Below, in pieces: positions 24,505-36,019 of a DNA stretch of 64,000 bases. Source of the stretch: Actinernus sp. WN-2022 (taxonomy: Eukaryota; Cnidaria; Anthozoa; Actiniaria; Actinernidae); assembly GCA_030867875.1 (NCBI GenBank), contig JAOWCC010000577.1, positions 149,474,344-149,538,343 on the forward strand. Direction: 5' to 3'. Position numbers and translations under genes: made by a program. The notes beneath the pieces were generated by a model. The model did no database searches. It was not told the origin of the DNA and saw nothing but the letters and a program-made list of their open reading frames with translations. Numbering within the stretch: the stretch's first letter is position 1; every line of letters starts with the position of its first letter.

Positions 24505-25119
24505 CAGGGGTGGATTGGGTGGCTAGCCACCCCCCTTTGGGCTGGTTAGATTGGCCAAATTGCAGCATTTTACAGAGGCAATGGATGACAGACAGACAGA
24601 CAGACAGAAGAGGTTTATTGGCACTTTGCAGACATTAATGTTTACATCAGTGTTGAATCCAATAATAATATAAGATGACTAAATAGATGAATACTAAGTC
24701 TTGTTGTAGGGTAATATATATGACATTAATTTATTGTGGAAACAGGTGGCAAGTTACTTATAATGTGGGATCTAATTGTAAGGCAATCAGATATGTATTT
24801 GGCTGCTCTTCTTGCAATTTTGGTATCTGGCTTAAGTATAAGGGTTAAAATTTGGTCATCATTTGTTTTCTTTAGAGATCTTTTCAATGTATTTTCCAAT
24901 GAAACATAGAATTCCTTTCTCGGCACTTGGTAGTATGTGCATCTAATTATAAAGTGCCGTTCATCCTCAACTTCGGCTTTACAAAGAGGACAAAGCCTCT
25001 CGTTGGGTGGTTTATATGGGCGCTCATATCTGCCCCTCTCATGGATGTTCCCGAACAAAAAATCTATGATAGCCACCCCACCTTCCCCCCCCCCTTCAAA
25101 AATCCTGGATCCACCCCTG
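24505..25119. mobile_element. hAT-like MITE (cagggg...cccctg TIR) split by a LINE fragment
   Basis: The left end caggggtggattgggtggct and the right end ggatccacccctg are inverted. The two parts of the MITE (24505-24590 and about 25070-25119) flank a LINE fragment. CAGGGG termini with GGATCCA words are common in hAT-type MITEs, so the class is an inference. Confidence 0.6.
24586..25076 (-). pseudogene. LINE 3' fragment with C-terminal CCHC-type zinc knuckle
   Basis: A minus-strand frame of 116 codons reads GRYERPYKPPNERLCPLC, then EDERHFIIRCTYY and later LILKPDTKIARRAAKYISDC. C-x2-C, H-x4-C spacing after an E-R-x-CPLC motif is the usual C-terminal end of many non-LTR reverse transcriptases. 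The 3' end is a (CTGT)n tail at 24589-24609. It is inserted in the cagggg MITE. Confidence 0.8.
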
Positions 25120-25138
25120 ATATACTTATATTTAAGAA

Positions 25139-25322
25139 ATAGAAAACATTTCCCGTGTTTCTATAGAGTTATAGAAACACGAGTGGGAGTTTGGGAGAAC
25201 GAGAAATCGTAGTGGGAACACGAGCCCGAAGGGCGAGTGTTTCCACAGCTATTTCGAGTTCTTTCAAACTTCCACAAGTGTTTCTATAACTCTATAGAAA
25301 CAATGGGAACATGTTTTCTATT
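25139..25322. mobile_element. Palindromic MITE gtgtttctatagagttatagaaacac
   Basis: The ends read tagaaaacatttcccgtgtt and aacatgttttcta in inverted order. Each arm also holds a sub-palindrome (tttctatagagttatagaaa), which recurs at 25427-25449 next to a second, diverged end. Confidence 0.65.
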
Positions 25323-25520
25323 TCCTTTATAAAATAAATGAATATAAGCACGGAAACGCTCGCTTAATTTGATAACCAAAACGTAAATTCTCACAACTAG
25401 CTCAAGCGCGCGCTCAACTGTCTATGTTTCTATAGAGTTATAGAAACACGGCTTACAGCCAATCAGAGCGCACGTACTATCGAAACTATTTTATAAATAT
25501 ATATACATATACCATATATA

Positions 25521-25656
25521 CTTCCTCGGTATTATCAGGCTATCGACTGAGCACTCTAGGTATTTATTTGTTAAATAATCATTCGTTGTTCTGAGGTGCT
25601 AAAACTGAATGGGCACTAACAAATCAAACGTCATTTCCATTTTTTTGGGCCGGTCA
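25521..25656. repeat. Inner inverted-repeat arm (partner 27766-27898)
   Basis: Words such as cattcgttgttctgaggtgc and tttttttgggccggtca are found in reverse complement at 27766-27898. It lies inside the larger pair 22078-23331 / 28144-28678. Confidence 0.65.
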
Positions 25657-25864
25657 TGAAACAATGCTGTAACGTGGTTCATAACATAATGATGTGCTAA
25701 GACCAGTGTTATATGATAGAATCTAGCTAATCTTAACGAGTAGCTAGTATGGTGCGTATACCGCGAGTTATCCACTTTCACGAGTGAACCTTGAGCTCGA
25801 GTTAGTCGCTCAATGTTCCTATTTTGGTTTTCGTTTATTCTTTTAAAAAGACAACCCAAGGATT

Positions 25865-25884
25865 GGGGGGGGGGGGGGGGGGGG
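25865..25884. repeat. Poly-G run of 20
   Basis: An uninterrupted run of 20 G. It can stall polymerases, so its length may be an assembly estimate. Confidence 0.9.
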
Positions 25885-26556
25885 TACAAATGTCAGTTAA
25901 CATTTTAGACCAGTTTACAGTTAACCACTACGAATACAAATTTAAGTGTAATCTATGAGAATTAGCATTATTTTGTTGAATTTCAAAGCTGAATCTCCAA
26001 TTCGTCAGCTGTCAGTAAATTCACATATGTCAGTTAATATTTCGGTTATTTGTCAGATGTCAGTACAGGGGCATGGCAAAAAGTCTGCGTCAGGGTCGGC
26101 CAGGGTTTTCTGGTATCCAAAGTTTTTCTTAATTGAGTATGGTCAAGAGACCATCACCTATATATTATGGTCTCTGGGATAGTATATTTAAAGTATGAGA
26201 TTTCTAGAGTAAAGTATTATAAGCAAGATTGTGTTACGATTTAGAGTATTTGGGTATACCCCCCTCCCCCCAACCTCCCTGGCTGACGCTGGTTGGTCTA
26301 TTGCGGAATTTCACGTTAAATTGAAACATTCAGGCTACAATTTGACACTGAAATTTATAGTCATGTAACTTTCTAAGCTTTCCATCAAAAAAGGAGATAA
26401 AGCAACATACTTTTCTACATGCACTTGCACGTCGTGATATAAATAATAGTAAAACAATACTGATTTCATTACGTGGTCAATAAGAGGCCATGCCACTAAA
26501 TTTTAACTGGTCGGACCCCCGAAACAACCGCAGGGGCTGATGAAAGTCAGGAGCTG

Positions 26557-26728
26557 GCTAAACCACAGATCGAATTGGAATTTAGCATATTGGCTTTTGT
26601 GGAGGGAGGAAAATTGGAGAATCCGGAGCAAAACCCTTGGAGCAAGGGCGAGATATACACCAACAAACTCAACAGGTGACCGGGGCTTGAACCTGGCCAC
26701 AGTGTTAGGCAAGGTGCCAACCCAGCTC
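26557..26728 (-). mobile_element. tRNA-derived SINE copy
   Basis: On the minus strand a tRNA-like head carries a B-box-like GGTTCAAGCCC (around 26683-26693). A tail shared with 53168-53290 follows (agggcgagat, aaacccttggagcaaggg, cgaattggaatttag). The A-box part is decayed. Confidence 0.6.
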
Positions 26729-26729
26729 A

Positions 26730-27760
26730 TCTGATTGTTGTGAATCCACAGTTTGACCATGAGATGACAAAAAACATGGTCAATAAGAAGTCATACCACC
26801 ATAAGCTATGGTAATCTTTTTTACAACAACAAACGAGAAATAGTCCAGCGGCAGAGCCTTGAAAATGAGGGACATTTGGGGTGGAAATTGATTCTTGCGT
26901 GAGCGATAATGCAATCCGTACATGTCCTCATTCCCAATGCTAATAAGCCAATCAGAAACTGAGCAGTTGTTGTAAAATTAACAAATTTACGATAGTTTAC
27001 CGTGGTGTGTCCTCAGTCTTATTTACCACGTTCTACGTCATCGCATGCTCAAAATTGTTGTGGATTTCACGAATGAGACAAGGAAACTTGCGGGAGAAAA
27101 GTGATTGTGCGAGTGATCAGGTAATCTACCGTGGTATGCCCTCTTATTTCCAATGGCAATCTGCCAATCTGAAAATGAAACGAGAAACTGTGCAATTGTT
27201 GTAAAATATCTCATCCCCCGAAACTGCTGTTACATTTCCATTCTTCCCTTCCGACCCCCCTTCCCCTCCCTCCTCAATGTCCCAACTAAACATCCCCTTC
27301 CATTCAGTTCAACACACAAACACGAACCCATACTCATTCACAGGATGCCGGTATATTATTTAACTATAAAACAATCACCAAAAGAAGACTTCCATGTTCA
27401 GTTAGGTTATGAAACCAAACAAAGCTGTGGTAATATTATTGGTGAGACAGACAACTTGATGCGTTACCAGCACACAACGGGCCCCGGAAAATCTTGTGTT
27501 AGGAGCGTCAGAAAAATTGGGATATCTACAATTCACTCAGAATCAAACAAGTCTTTGATATACATGTACTACCTGCTTCATAAATTGTGAAACCCCTCTA
27601 ACGTATACTGCTTTGAATGATTCCCCCTTTCACATGGTTGAAATAAATAATGACCTGTCTCTTAATGAAAAAAAAACCATGTACATATTAAAGCAATCAT
27701 AAAAGTTGCTACCTAGCCTAAGCATATACAAATGTAGTTATGATGTAGAGCACTGCTTTT
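26730..27760. other. No recognised gene
   Basis: A 145-codon plus-strand ORF at 27153-27590 is Pro/Thr/Ser-rich at first and has no recognisable motif. A segment around 26870-27000 is partly repeated at 27110-27190 (tgtcctcattcccaatgct...gccaatcagaaactgagcag versus tccaatggcaatctgccaat...). Nothing else is supported. Confidence 0.3.
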
Positions 27761-27765
27761 ATAAC

Positions 27766-27898
27766 TGACCGGCCCAAAAAAAATGAAAACCATGTTTGAT
27801 TTGTCAATGCCTATTTTTAGCACCTCAGAACAACGAATGATTTTAAAATAAATACCTAGAGTACTCAATCGACAGTCTGACCAGAATAACCGAGGAGG
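27766..27898. repeat. Inner inverted-repeat arm (partner 25521-25656)
   Basis: This is the reverse complement of 25521-25656 with scattered mismatches (tgaccggcccaaaaaaaatg, cacctcagaacaacgaatga). Confidence 0.65.
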
Positions 27899-28143
27899 AC
27901 CACCCCAACGCTAGCCTCAGATGCAGCCTTTCTTAGAGACTGGAGGGAGTATTGGGACAGACTCTAAGAACGGCTGCAAAGGAGGCTACCCTAACCCCCA
28001 CTCTGGTACATGCTTTGACTAAGGCCATACCAATAAAATGTTTTGTTTACCAATGCCCGAACAACCATTTTTTTTTCAGAGGGGGGGAGTGACATATCTG
28101 AATTTTCTGATTTTCTTTTTAACTTGATGTTAGATTTAGCCAC

Positions 28144-28678
28144 ACGCTAAGTAATTAGCATAATTGCCATTGTTTTAACATTGTGCAACTTGGGAAGAAC
28201 CGTCAACACATTGATCGTATTGTAGCAGTTTAAAGATCTCAAAACTATTACGAGAGTGCAATCCAAATCGAAGAACATTTAGCAAAGGAGTTAACCTGTG
28301 AATTGGATGTTGTGATGTTGAAATATGTCAAAACTCAGACAAAGATTGGTGTTCAACCGTTGACAGCTTGTAGTGTAATCGGAAGTTATAAATAGGCAAC
28401 TGAAGAGAATGACAAAATAAAAATCACACACAACAGTCTCCGGATCTGATTTCTACAAGGTTAGAACTATTTAAAATGGCCTTTCTAGTGTATTTTCTGA
28501 ACCTCTAATTTGTTAAGCATGAAATAGGCATAAATGCACTGGACCCATAGATAGACAGTTGACCTCTCAAGGTCAAATATATACGTTTTTCAACAGACTT
28601 TGAACAGCTCTAGCATCATGCACAATTATTTGCCCAAATAAATCTTTTCAGTAATCGAGAGATAATCTTTTGAAAATT
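28144..28678. mobile_element. Right arm of the large inverted repeat, empty of the LINE
   Basis: This is the partner of 22078-23331. It holds the uninterrupted target sequence (gacaaagattggtgttcaac on this strand) at the position where the left arm has the LINE. Confidence 0.75.
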
Positions 28679-28795
28679 ATGCGCGATATGTTTGATTTTT
28701 CTTGACATCCATTCTTAATTCTTTTTATGAGGGTATGACTGTATGATGGGCCAGGAAGAAGGGTAGAGAATATGTTTTAATGTACTGGTTGTTAA

Positions 28796-29215
28796 TCCCA
28801 GTCTGAAGCACTGGTCAAACAGACTTGCAAGTCAATGCAAGTTTTGAAATCAATTTGTGCTCAGACTAGTGGATACAGGTGCCCAAACAAACTCACAAGT
28901 TAGGTTGCAAGTTAATGCCAGTTTAGCTTGCAGTAAAACGCCACATACTGTTTAGTCAAAATCACCCATAAATTTCAAAAACTTAATTGACAAATGGATT
29001 TCTTTACTGCTTTTGACTTACAACTTGCGTTGGGTGGCCAAATGGTGAAAAACTTGTGTTGACTTGCATGCAGGTTTGAACTACGTAATTCACCAATCAA
29101 AGTCAACACAAGTTAGTGCAAGTTGTCAGAAGTCCATGCAAGTGGGTGCAAATTGGCCAAACAAAATGCAAGTCCAACACAAGTTGACAACTTGCATTAC
29201 AGTCGAAACAGGTCA
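28796..29215. repeat. Degenerate repeats of (a)acttgcaagt / cacaagtt words
   Basis: Many copies of ttgcaagt, acaagtt and gcaagtc in both orientations occur, as in a decayed foldback element with tandem subterminal repeats. There is no ORF. Confidence 0.45.
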
Positions 29216-29330
29216 AGTGTTCCTCCCAAGAGCCCATAAATGAAATTCATTATTCCAAATTTGATTTCAAAATTCATTTCAAATTTCTATTGTTGAAATG
29301 AAACTTTCAAAATGAGCCAAAATTCAAATT

Positions 29331-29400
29331 AGTCTCCTTTGCAGCCATTCTTGGGGCTAACGTTAGTGTGACAACACTAAGAACGGCTGCGAAGGAGACC
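29331..29400. repeat. Hairpin gtctcctttgcagc / ggctgcgaaggagac
   Basis: Inverted words about 40 bp apart. The right half also resembles 27966-27986 (taagaacggctgcaaaggag). Confidence 0.5.
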
Positions 29401-30071
29401 AAGATTCAAATATACACTATATGGAATAAGATGCACAAGCTTTTTGCACATAAATACAATCAAAATTCGATTGGGGCTCAATTTGAATTTTGCAAGTTTC
29501 GTTTTAACAATGCAAGTTTGAAACAAAGAATGAAATCAAATTTCGAATAATCAACTTCATTTCTTGCTCTATGGAGGAATGCTTGACCTGTTTTGACAAA
29601 AAAACATTTGGCCAGGGCTTAAAGTTTGTTGAGTCCTAAAAAAATATCATGCTCATTGGGTGATTCTAGGTAACCTCGAAAACATGAGCACCAAGACTAT
29701 AGATCAGTATCAGTTCCTGTTAGAGTGATAATTTTGGCATACTGTACCTGCCCAATACACTGAAATAAATAAAATAATATAGCATTGCAATGGCAAACGT
29801 GTGGATGTATAGTATAGTTTAGTGTGTTTCCAAGGGTAAACATGTGGAACATCATTACGAAATCACCACCAAGTGATTCATGGGGATCCAGTACCATGTC
29901 TGTCAAAGTTTGAGCCACCTGCCATTAATATTAAGCAAGTTGGGCATGAAAATGTAAAAGGGTTTTACGTCAGGTGCATGAGCACCCTATGCATCTTTTC
30001 ATGAAAAAAAAATTGAACTCCATGTGCCCATGCTCCAGACTTCCTTAATCCTTCCGAGCAACATATACAAT

Positions 30072-31052
30072 GTAAGCTAGGCTCGGTTTCAGCCGTTGGG
30101 GTGTCGTTTCTCCAAAGCCTCCCCCCACTAACTGCTGGGCGCGTGGTCAACACACCGTGTCCGTGACGTCGGCTGATTAAAATTCAATATTATTCAATTT
30201 GCGTGTTTCGACAAGAAAAGCCGTTTGCCCTTTCAGGACTGTAGCGTAGGCTCTAAACTTTCAAAACACACTGGAACTCTAAACTAAAACACCAAGTGTG
30301 AAATGAATGAACAAATGCCATTTAAAATCATTGAGAAACTAGGCTGCATTACTTGTTACTCTGTAATATTAGTGCCGCTCAAGACACCTTGCTGACAGAA
30401 ATTACGGGGATAAAGTTCAGATATTATCTCGGAACTATTCTAAGCTAGAGTCGAGTATTCCCGCTCAGTACTTGTGTAGAGTATGTTTTGGAGACCTTAA
30501 AAAATGCACAAACTTAGTACATAGGACTTAAAGAATTGTAAAACTTGTTTGATGCAACGATTTTCGACAAGTGAATTGTGATCGCAGAGTTAAACGCGTC
30601 TTTTCTCCTCCGATAAAGGCAGCACTAATTTTCTTTGAAGTAAGAATGGCTACCTGGTCTTGCATAGGCAAATAAATGACTGAACATTACAGGTTTCGCG
30701 ATCTTCGAGCTTGGTACAAGTGACGGTTTCCCAAGTGACTTTCCAAACCCGGTGAGTGTCTTCACCCAAAACTAACTCTCTTACTGCTTCCTTGTGTGAA
30801 TCCTTGAATTATTCAAAACCAAACTTTTCCAAAGCAAATTTAAACGCATTTTGGAACAGCAATCCAAAGCTTCTGTTCCGGCTTTGAAAAGTTTACAATA
30901 TAAATTATGCAAATACATTCAGCGACAGGATTTTAGTGGCAAGTTTTTGATTGGCTAAAAACCGACAATGCCTCAGCTTGCGCGCCCAGCCGTGTGTGGG
31001 GAGAGGAGCTCACCAAAACCCCCACGGCTGGAAACCGAGCCTACATATAAGC
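30072..31052. mobile_element. TIR element, about 70-bp ends, 980 bp
   Basis: gtaagctaggctcggtttca...gctgggcgcg at the left is matched in reverse complement by cgcgcccagc...tggaaaccgagcctacatat at 30982-31052. The interior has no recognised transposase. Confidence 0.6.
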
Positions 31053-31080
31053 AAGGTTGCATAAAAAGAACACTCAGAGT

Positions 31081-31431
31081 TCAGAGCCAACAGTTGCTCA
31101 GCTTAAGTTGAAAATATAACAAGGCGACTGTGAAAAAGGCTACTTTGTGATGTCTATACAAAGTCCCCGGTATTCTCCGTGGGGTAAGGTTCGAAGATAC
31201 AAATCCCCATATTTTCCCCTCCCCCTGGGAAAGCTTCTTCAGCAAATCCCCCATAAAGTCCCCATGATAATCATTGTCAGCCTGGGGTCCCCCCCCAGGG
31301 GATGGCCGCTGATAGGTGCATACATGCATCTCGTTTCTGTCCTTGCACGCATCCACCAGTTGAAAAGATGCTATCGAATGGGTTGCCGGAGGCACATTTG
31401 GAGAATTCTTCGCCTTGTTTGTCACGTCCAT
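31081..31431 (-). other. Unrecognised ORF, 116 codons
   Basis: The minus strand starts MDVTNKAKNSPNVPPATHSI and continues with a Gly/Pro-rich part (QRPSPGGGPQADNDYHGDFM). I do not recognise a family. A plus-strand ORF overlaps it in another frame. It could be a repeat-borne frame. Confidence 0.2.
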
Positions 31432-31479
31432 TGCAAAGATGGTTCAGGTAATGAGTTTTCTGTTGTTGTACTCTTTTGA

Positions 31480-32370
31480 TTCAATGTATAAAGCAAGTAT
31501 TAAAAGCCTTTCTTTGTCACATTAAATTACATATCACTAAAAGCGTGATTCAATAATAATCGCAATGATCGAAGAAAAATGTGTCGTGTGACCCTCGGAT
31601 CACATGGAAACTAAAACTGCGATGCTAGCAATGAAGTTGTTACTACCCTTTATATGATCCTTGCATTCGCGATTGCAGATATAGAAAGAATAGACCAGTT
31701 CGCGGCATTGCTGCCACATCGGCCCTAAATTGATCCTCTACCGAATGTATTTTTTAATAGGATGGGCACCACTTTTTCGCCTTTCGGATGTTCTCTGGGC
31801 ATTTGACTCGAAAGCCAAAATGTGATGTATTTTAATAAATGGCCCATAGGCATAGGCCATAGCCATAGGCATAGCTAGAAAATAGTTTTCTAGGCTACCT
31901 TTCTTAAATATCTATCTGCACTATTTCACAACATTAGACAGTATCTACAAATATATTCTCTTTTTTTTTCTGGAAATAAATTGCCTCTGTACTGGCTGTA
32001 GCACTGTATAGTAGGCTTTTTAATAGCCTTATTCGTTCTGGAATTTAAGACATTCGATGTTTATACTTATACTTATAGATACGGTCTACGGAGGCAAATC
32101 GGTCGCCAAAAAACTTTATCAGTTGTCTACTACCACACAAATGTGTACTATAAATTGTGTATTACTCTAGTAATTTTTTTCTGGCTAAATCACGGCAATA
32201 ATCGCCATATAACTAACAAAACATTTCTACTCACCAAAACGATGGAGTCCATGTTGGATGTGGTGACGTTTCGCTTACGGGTCGCAACGCATCATGGGAC
32301 TACTGTTAACTACACAGGAACCCCAAAGGTTATATTCGAAAGTAGGCCAGCAAGAAAGCAGGGTTTCATG
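31480..32370. other. No recognised gene
   Basis: It contains a cluster of cataggc/ccatagg words at 31846-31876 and otherwise AT-rich sequence without conserved motifs. Confidence 0.3.
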
Positions 32371-32377
32371 GAATGCA

Positions 32378-32808
32378 TACCGTAAAGCCCCGGGGCTTAT
32401 ATTTTTCAAAGGACTTTTTTGGGGTGCTTATAATCGGAGGGGCTTATATTTGGAGGGAAATTTGCGTTTCAAAATCTGCTGGGCTTTATATAATTGGAGG
32501 GAAATTTGTGTCGGCAATTTTTCAATGCGCAAATGATAAATTGGGGCGTTAACAACTTAATCTCTCTGAACATGCCAACTTCAAGAAGAAATTCAAGGCG
32601 CGAGTGAAGAGTGCACTACGTAAACGACAATAAAATTAATAAAAAAAAGCTTAACCATATAAATGGTACCGGAATGTATAATTCGCTTTGGTTGGGCAAA
32701 TCCCAAATATAAGCCCGGGGGCTTATATTCGGAGGGGCTTATTATATTGGGCTTATATTCGGAGGAGCTTATAATTGTAAAGGCCTATTTTCGGAATTTT
32801 ACGGTACC
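32378..32808. mobile_element. MITE with taccgtaaa / ttttacggta termini
   Basis: The ends ataccgtaaagccccggggc and ggaattttacggtacc are inverted. The interior repeats ggggcttatattcggaggggct-like words near both ends in inverted or direct order. Confidence 0.55.
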
Positions 32809-33535
32809 TAAGTACAGACTGTACAAACACAGAATTCTAATAAGAATTAAGTTTAGATTTGAACAAATTTACATTGTTAGCAGAGACAATTTATGCATTT
32901 AGCTCATTCTAGGGAAATAAGAAAATTTAAAGCAGTCAGTTCGAGGTCCAAAGGCGATCAGTGTCCACTGGTATCTTTTCCTAGTTTTTGTGTGAGAGAT
33001 CTTGACAAAGTCATTGGCCAAAGTCATCTGGTTTATATCTGCCTTCGCAGCTACTTTTGATCGCATTAGCTCTAAAACCAGCTACGGAGCTAAAGTAGTA
33101 ACTGGCAAATTAATATTATTTCACTTTATAATATAAATTACGTGAGCATACTAAAAACGCGCGATTTCATTTGCTAAAAGACATGAGCTAAGCGTCAGCA
33201 TTTTCTCAGATGCACGCTCTAGCAATTGTTTTCAAATAGATGATTCCCTGTAAGAAGAAAGCTGAATGCACTCGTTCCGTCCAAGCAATCCACGGTTCCT
33301 CAACCTTGAGCGTGCATTAAACATGGAGCCGGAAACGTTGCGCTCTGGTAGGCCAATATATAGCGATGATCTATTTTAGTTTATATAATTATCAGTCCGA
33401 AACGCACGCTCTGATTGGTCAAGAGCCGTGTATTATTAGAGGACACACATGGGTGGCGTCATGAGCGCGCGCAACCAATTTCTCAACTCATTTTGATTGG
33501 ATATTTTCATAGTTTTTAGTTTGCCATTATATATA

Positions 33536-34175
33536 AACCAAATAGATTCCATTCTGCCGTGCAAGATGACGTCAAACAGCGGAGAGAACATCAGATACGC
33601 CACTCAACTGTCTCGTGGCGCTCTTTGTTCTCTTCACGTTGTGTGTATCTTTCAAAACATTGCTACGAGCTCACTATCTTGCGCTTTTGCTTTCCACTTT
33701 TGACCCTGATCGCATTAGAACCTATAAAACTATCTGTTCTAAATGCCGATCTACTAACACATCTACTATTTGTTGCCGCTAACTTTTTTCTGCGCTTATT
33801 TGTATTCACAACGCCATGCAAAATATTCGAGTAATCACCGCCTGCAATTACCGATCTACTAACACATCTACTATTTGTTGCCGCTAACTTTTTTCTGCGC
33901 TTATTTACTTGTACTTGGCCGGCCGACCAAATGTACAAATGTACACTATTATTATATTTTTTTTTGCATCATATATTTAACATTTCATGCTTAATACATT
34001 ATTCATAGTTCTATCTGTAATGTATTGTCAGTGTATTCGTATTTGTCTCAGGCTGAGCTCGTTTGGACCTAGAGTCTGTTTCTCAGCCTGAGTTAAGCTA
34101 TTAAATAAAATAAAAAATAAAATAAAAAAAAGAGGATCGACGCACGGCAGTATGGAATCTATTTGTTAAATAGAT
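33536..34175. mobile_element. Foldback element bordering the 104-bp satellite
   Basis: aaccaaatagattccattct, then gccgtgc at 33538-33563 is inverted at about 34140-34172 (gcacggcagtatggaatcta then tttgtt). The element includes a tandem duplication of 57 bp (33742-33798 and 33850-33906) and a probable retroelement end with a taaataaaataaaa tail (34103-34130). A perfect TGACGTCA at 33567-33574 matches the palindrome of the adjoining satellite. Confidence 0.55.
33742..33906. repeat. Direct duplication, 57-bp units 108 bp apart
   Basis: ccgatctactaacacatcta, continuing ctatttgttgccgctaactt and tttctgcgcttattt, occurs twice and is separated by the 50-bp segment also found at 20783-20833. Confidence 0.8.
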
Positions 34176-35732
34176 GCACAGCTGACGTCACAAGGTTACG
34201 CGTGCACTCTGTTTCGTTGTTCTCCAATTATTGTATAAACGAATACATGTCATTTCGCCGTGGATCTGTCCTCTTATACATGTATAAATGACGTCACAAG
34301 GTCACGCGTGTACTCTGTTTTGTTGGTAAAGTTCTCTAATTATTGTAATTAACAATTAAAGAAGCCTTAGCCATGTTTTATACTATCATAAAACACGATG
34401 GGCATTTGAGAACATGAGAGAAATGTTAAAGCACAAGCCGAAGGCGCGTGCTTTCAACATTTCTAGAGTGTTCTCAAATGACCAGAGTGTTTTATGATAG
34501 TATAAAACATGGATTTAAGGCTTCTTTATCTGTTTTATAATATAGATTTACGCGCGCGATGAAAGGAAACCGCCAGTTGAAAACTATATAACACGGCTAA
34601 CCATGTTATATACTCTGATAAAACATGGCTTCTTAGTCAATCAGAGCGCGCGTACTATCGTATCTATATTATAAAAACAAATAGGTCATGTTGCTGTGGA
34701 TCTGTCCTGTTATAGATGCATAGATGACGTCACAAGTCACGCGTGCACTCTGTTTTGTTGGGAAAGTTCTCTAATTATTGTATAAACAAATAGATGTCAT
34801 TTTGCTTTGGATCTGTCCTGTTATAGATGACGTCACAAGGTCACGCGTGGACTCTGTTTTGTCGGTAAAGTTCTCTAATTATTGTATAAACAAATAGATG
34901 TCATTTTGCTTTGGATCTGTCCTGTTATAGATGACGTCACAAGGTCACGCGTGCACTCTGTTTTGTTGGTAAAGTTCTCTAATTATTGTATAAACAAATA
35001 GATGTCATTTTGCTGTGGATGTCCTGTTATAGATGACGTCACAAGGTCACGCGTGGACTCTGTTTTGTCGGTAAAGTTCTCTAATTATTGTATAAACAAA
35101 TAGATGTCATTTTGCTGTGGATCTGTCCTGTTATAGATGACGTCACAAGGTCACGCGTGCACTCTGTTTTGTCGGTAAAGTTCTCTAATTATTGTATAAA
35201 CAAATAGATGTCATTTTGCTGTGGATCTGTCCTGTTATAGATGACGTCACAAGGTCACGCGTGCACTCTGTTTTGTCGGTAAAGTTCTCTAATTATTGTA
35301 TAAACAAATAGATGTCATTTTGCTGTGGATCTGTCCTGTTATAGATGACGTCACAAGGTCACGCGTGCACTCTGTTTTGTCGGTTAAAGTTCTCTAATTA
35401 TTGTATAAACAAATAGATGTCATTTTGCTGTGGATCTGTCCTATTATAGATGACGTCACAAGGTCACGCGTGCACTCTGTTTTGTCGGTAAAGTTCTCTA
35501 ATTATTGTATAAACAAATAGATGTCATTTTGCTGTGGATCTGTCCTGTTATAGATGACGTCACAAGGTCACGCGTGTACTCTGTTTTGTTGGTAAAGTTC
35601 TCTAATTATTGTAATAAACAAATAGATGTCATTTTGCTGTGGATGTCCTGTTATAGATGACGTCACAAGGTCACGCGTGCACTCTGTTTTGTTGGTAAAG
35701 TTCTCTAATTATTGTATAAACAAATAGATGTC
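34176..35732. repeat. 104-bp tandem satellite, left block (about 12 units)
   Basis: Units of about 104 bp contain TGACGTCA at 34193, 34289, 34725, 34828, 34932, 35034, 35138, 35242, 35346, 35451, 35555 and 35658. Each continues cacaaggtcacgcgtgcact and then ctctaattattgtataaac. The first units are diverged and the rest nearly identical. A MITE splits the block at about 34355-34673 and the LINE ends it at 35732. Confidence 0.92.
34355..34673. mobile_element. MITE insertion in the satellite (cat-gttttata ends)
   Basis: An inner palindrome runs 34371-34512 (catgttttatactatcataa and its complement). A second diverged end lies near 34600-34673 (accatgttatatactctgat, gagcgcgcgtactatcg). The satellite sequence resumes on its far side, so the MITE entered an existing array. 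Confidence 0.7.
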
Positions 35733-36019
35733 CATATATCTAAGTATTTTATTATTTGTTTGCCACAGTGTACAATAACATAAACAGTATAATTTGTGGG
35801 GGGAAAACAGTGACGAGGAAGCCTAAACGAGAAACCGTAAGGCTTATGGAAGTTCAGGCTTCCCCTTACATACGAGATTACAAATAATTAGATAAACATT
35901 ACAGGAGATGGCGGTTACATATATTAAAGCTAAGATAAACAAGGGAGCTCTGTACATACATTACAGCAAGAGAGTATATAGACAAGGAAGCTGTATTCTA
36001 AATGGCAGTAATTAAGTTG

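Noticed and set aside
26540..26734. 64-aa plus-strand ORF near 26.5 kb as a gene
   Set aside because: It overlaps a SINE copy; the frame is a by-product of the repeat body, which recurs at 53168.
30640..30670. Minus-strand ATGCAAGACCAG before gtagcc at about 30650 as the missing first exon of COPZ
   Set aside because: Phase would fit, but it would need a 10-kb intron and four random codons are no evidence; it also lies inside a TIR element.
33663..33938. 91-aa minus-strand ORF with an internal repeat (KRRKKLAATNSRCVSRS twice)
   Set aside because: The protein repeat is just the 57-bp DNA duplication read through; no family and no splice context.
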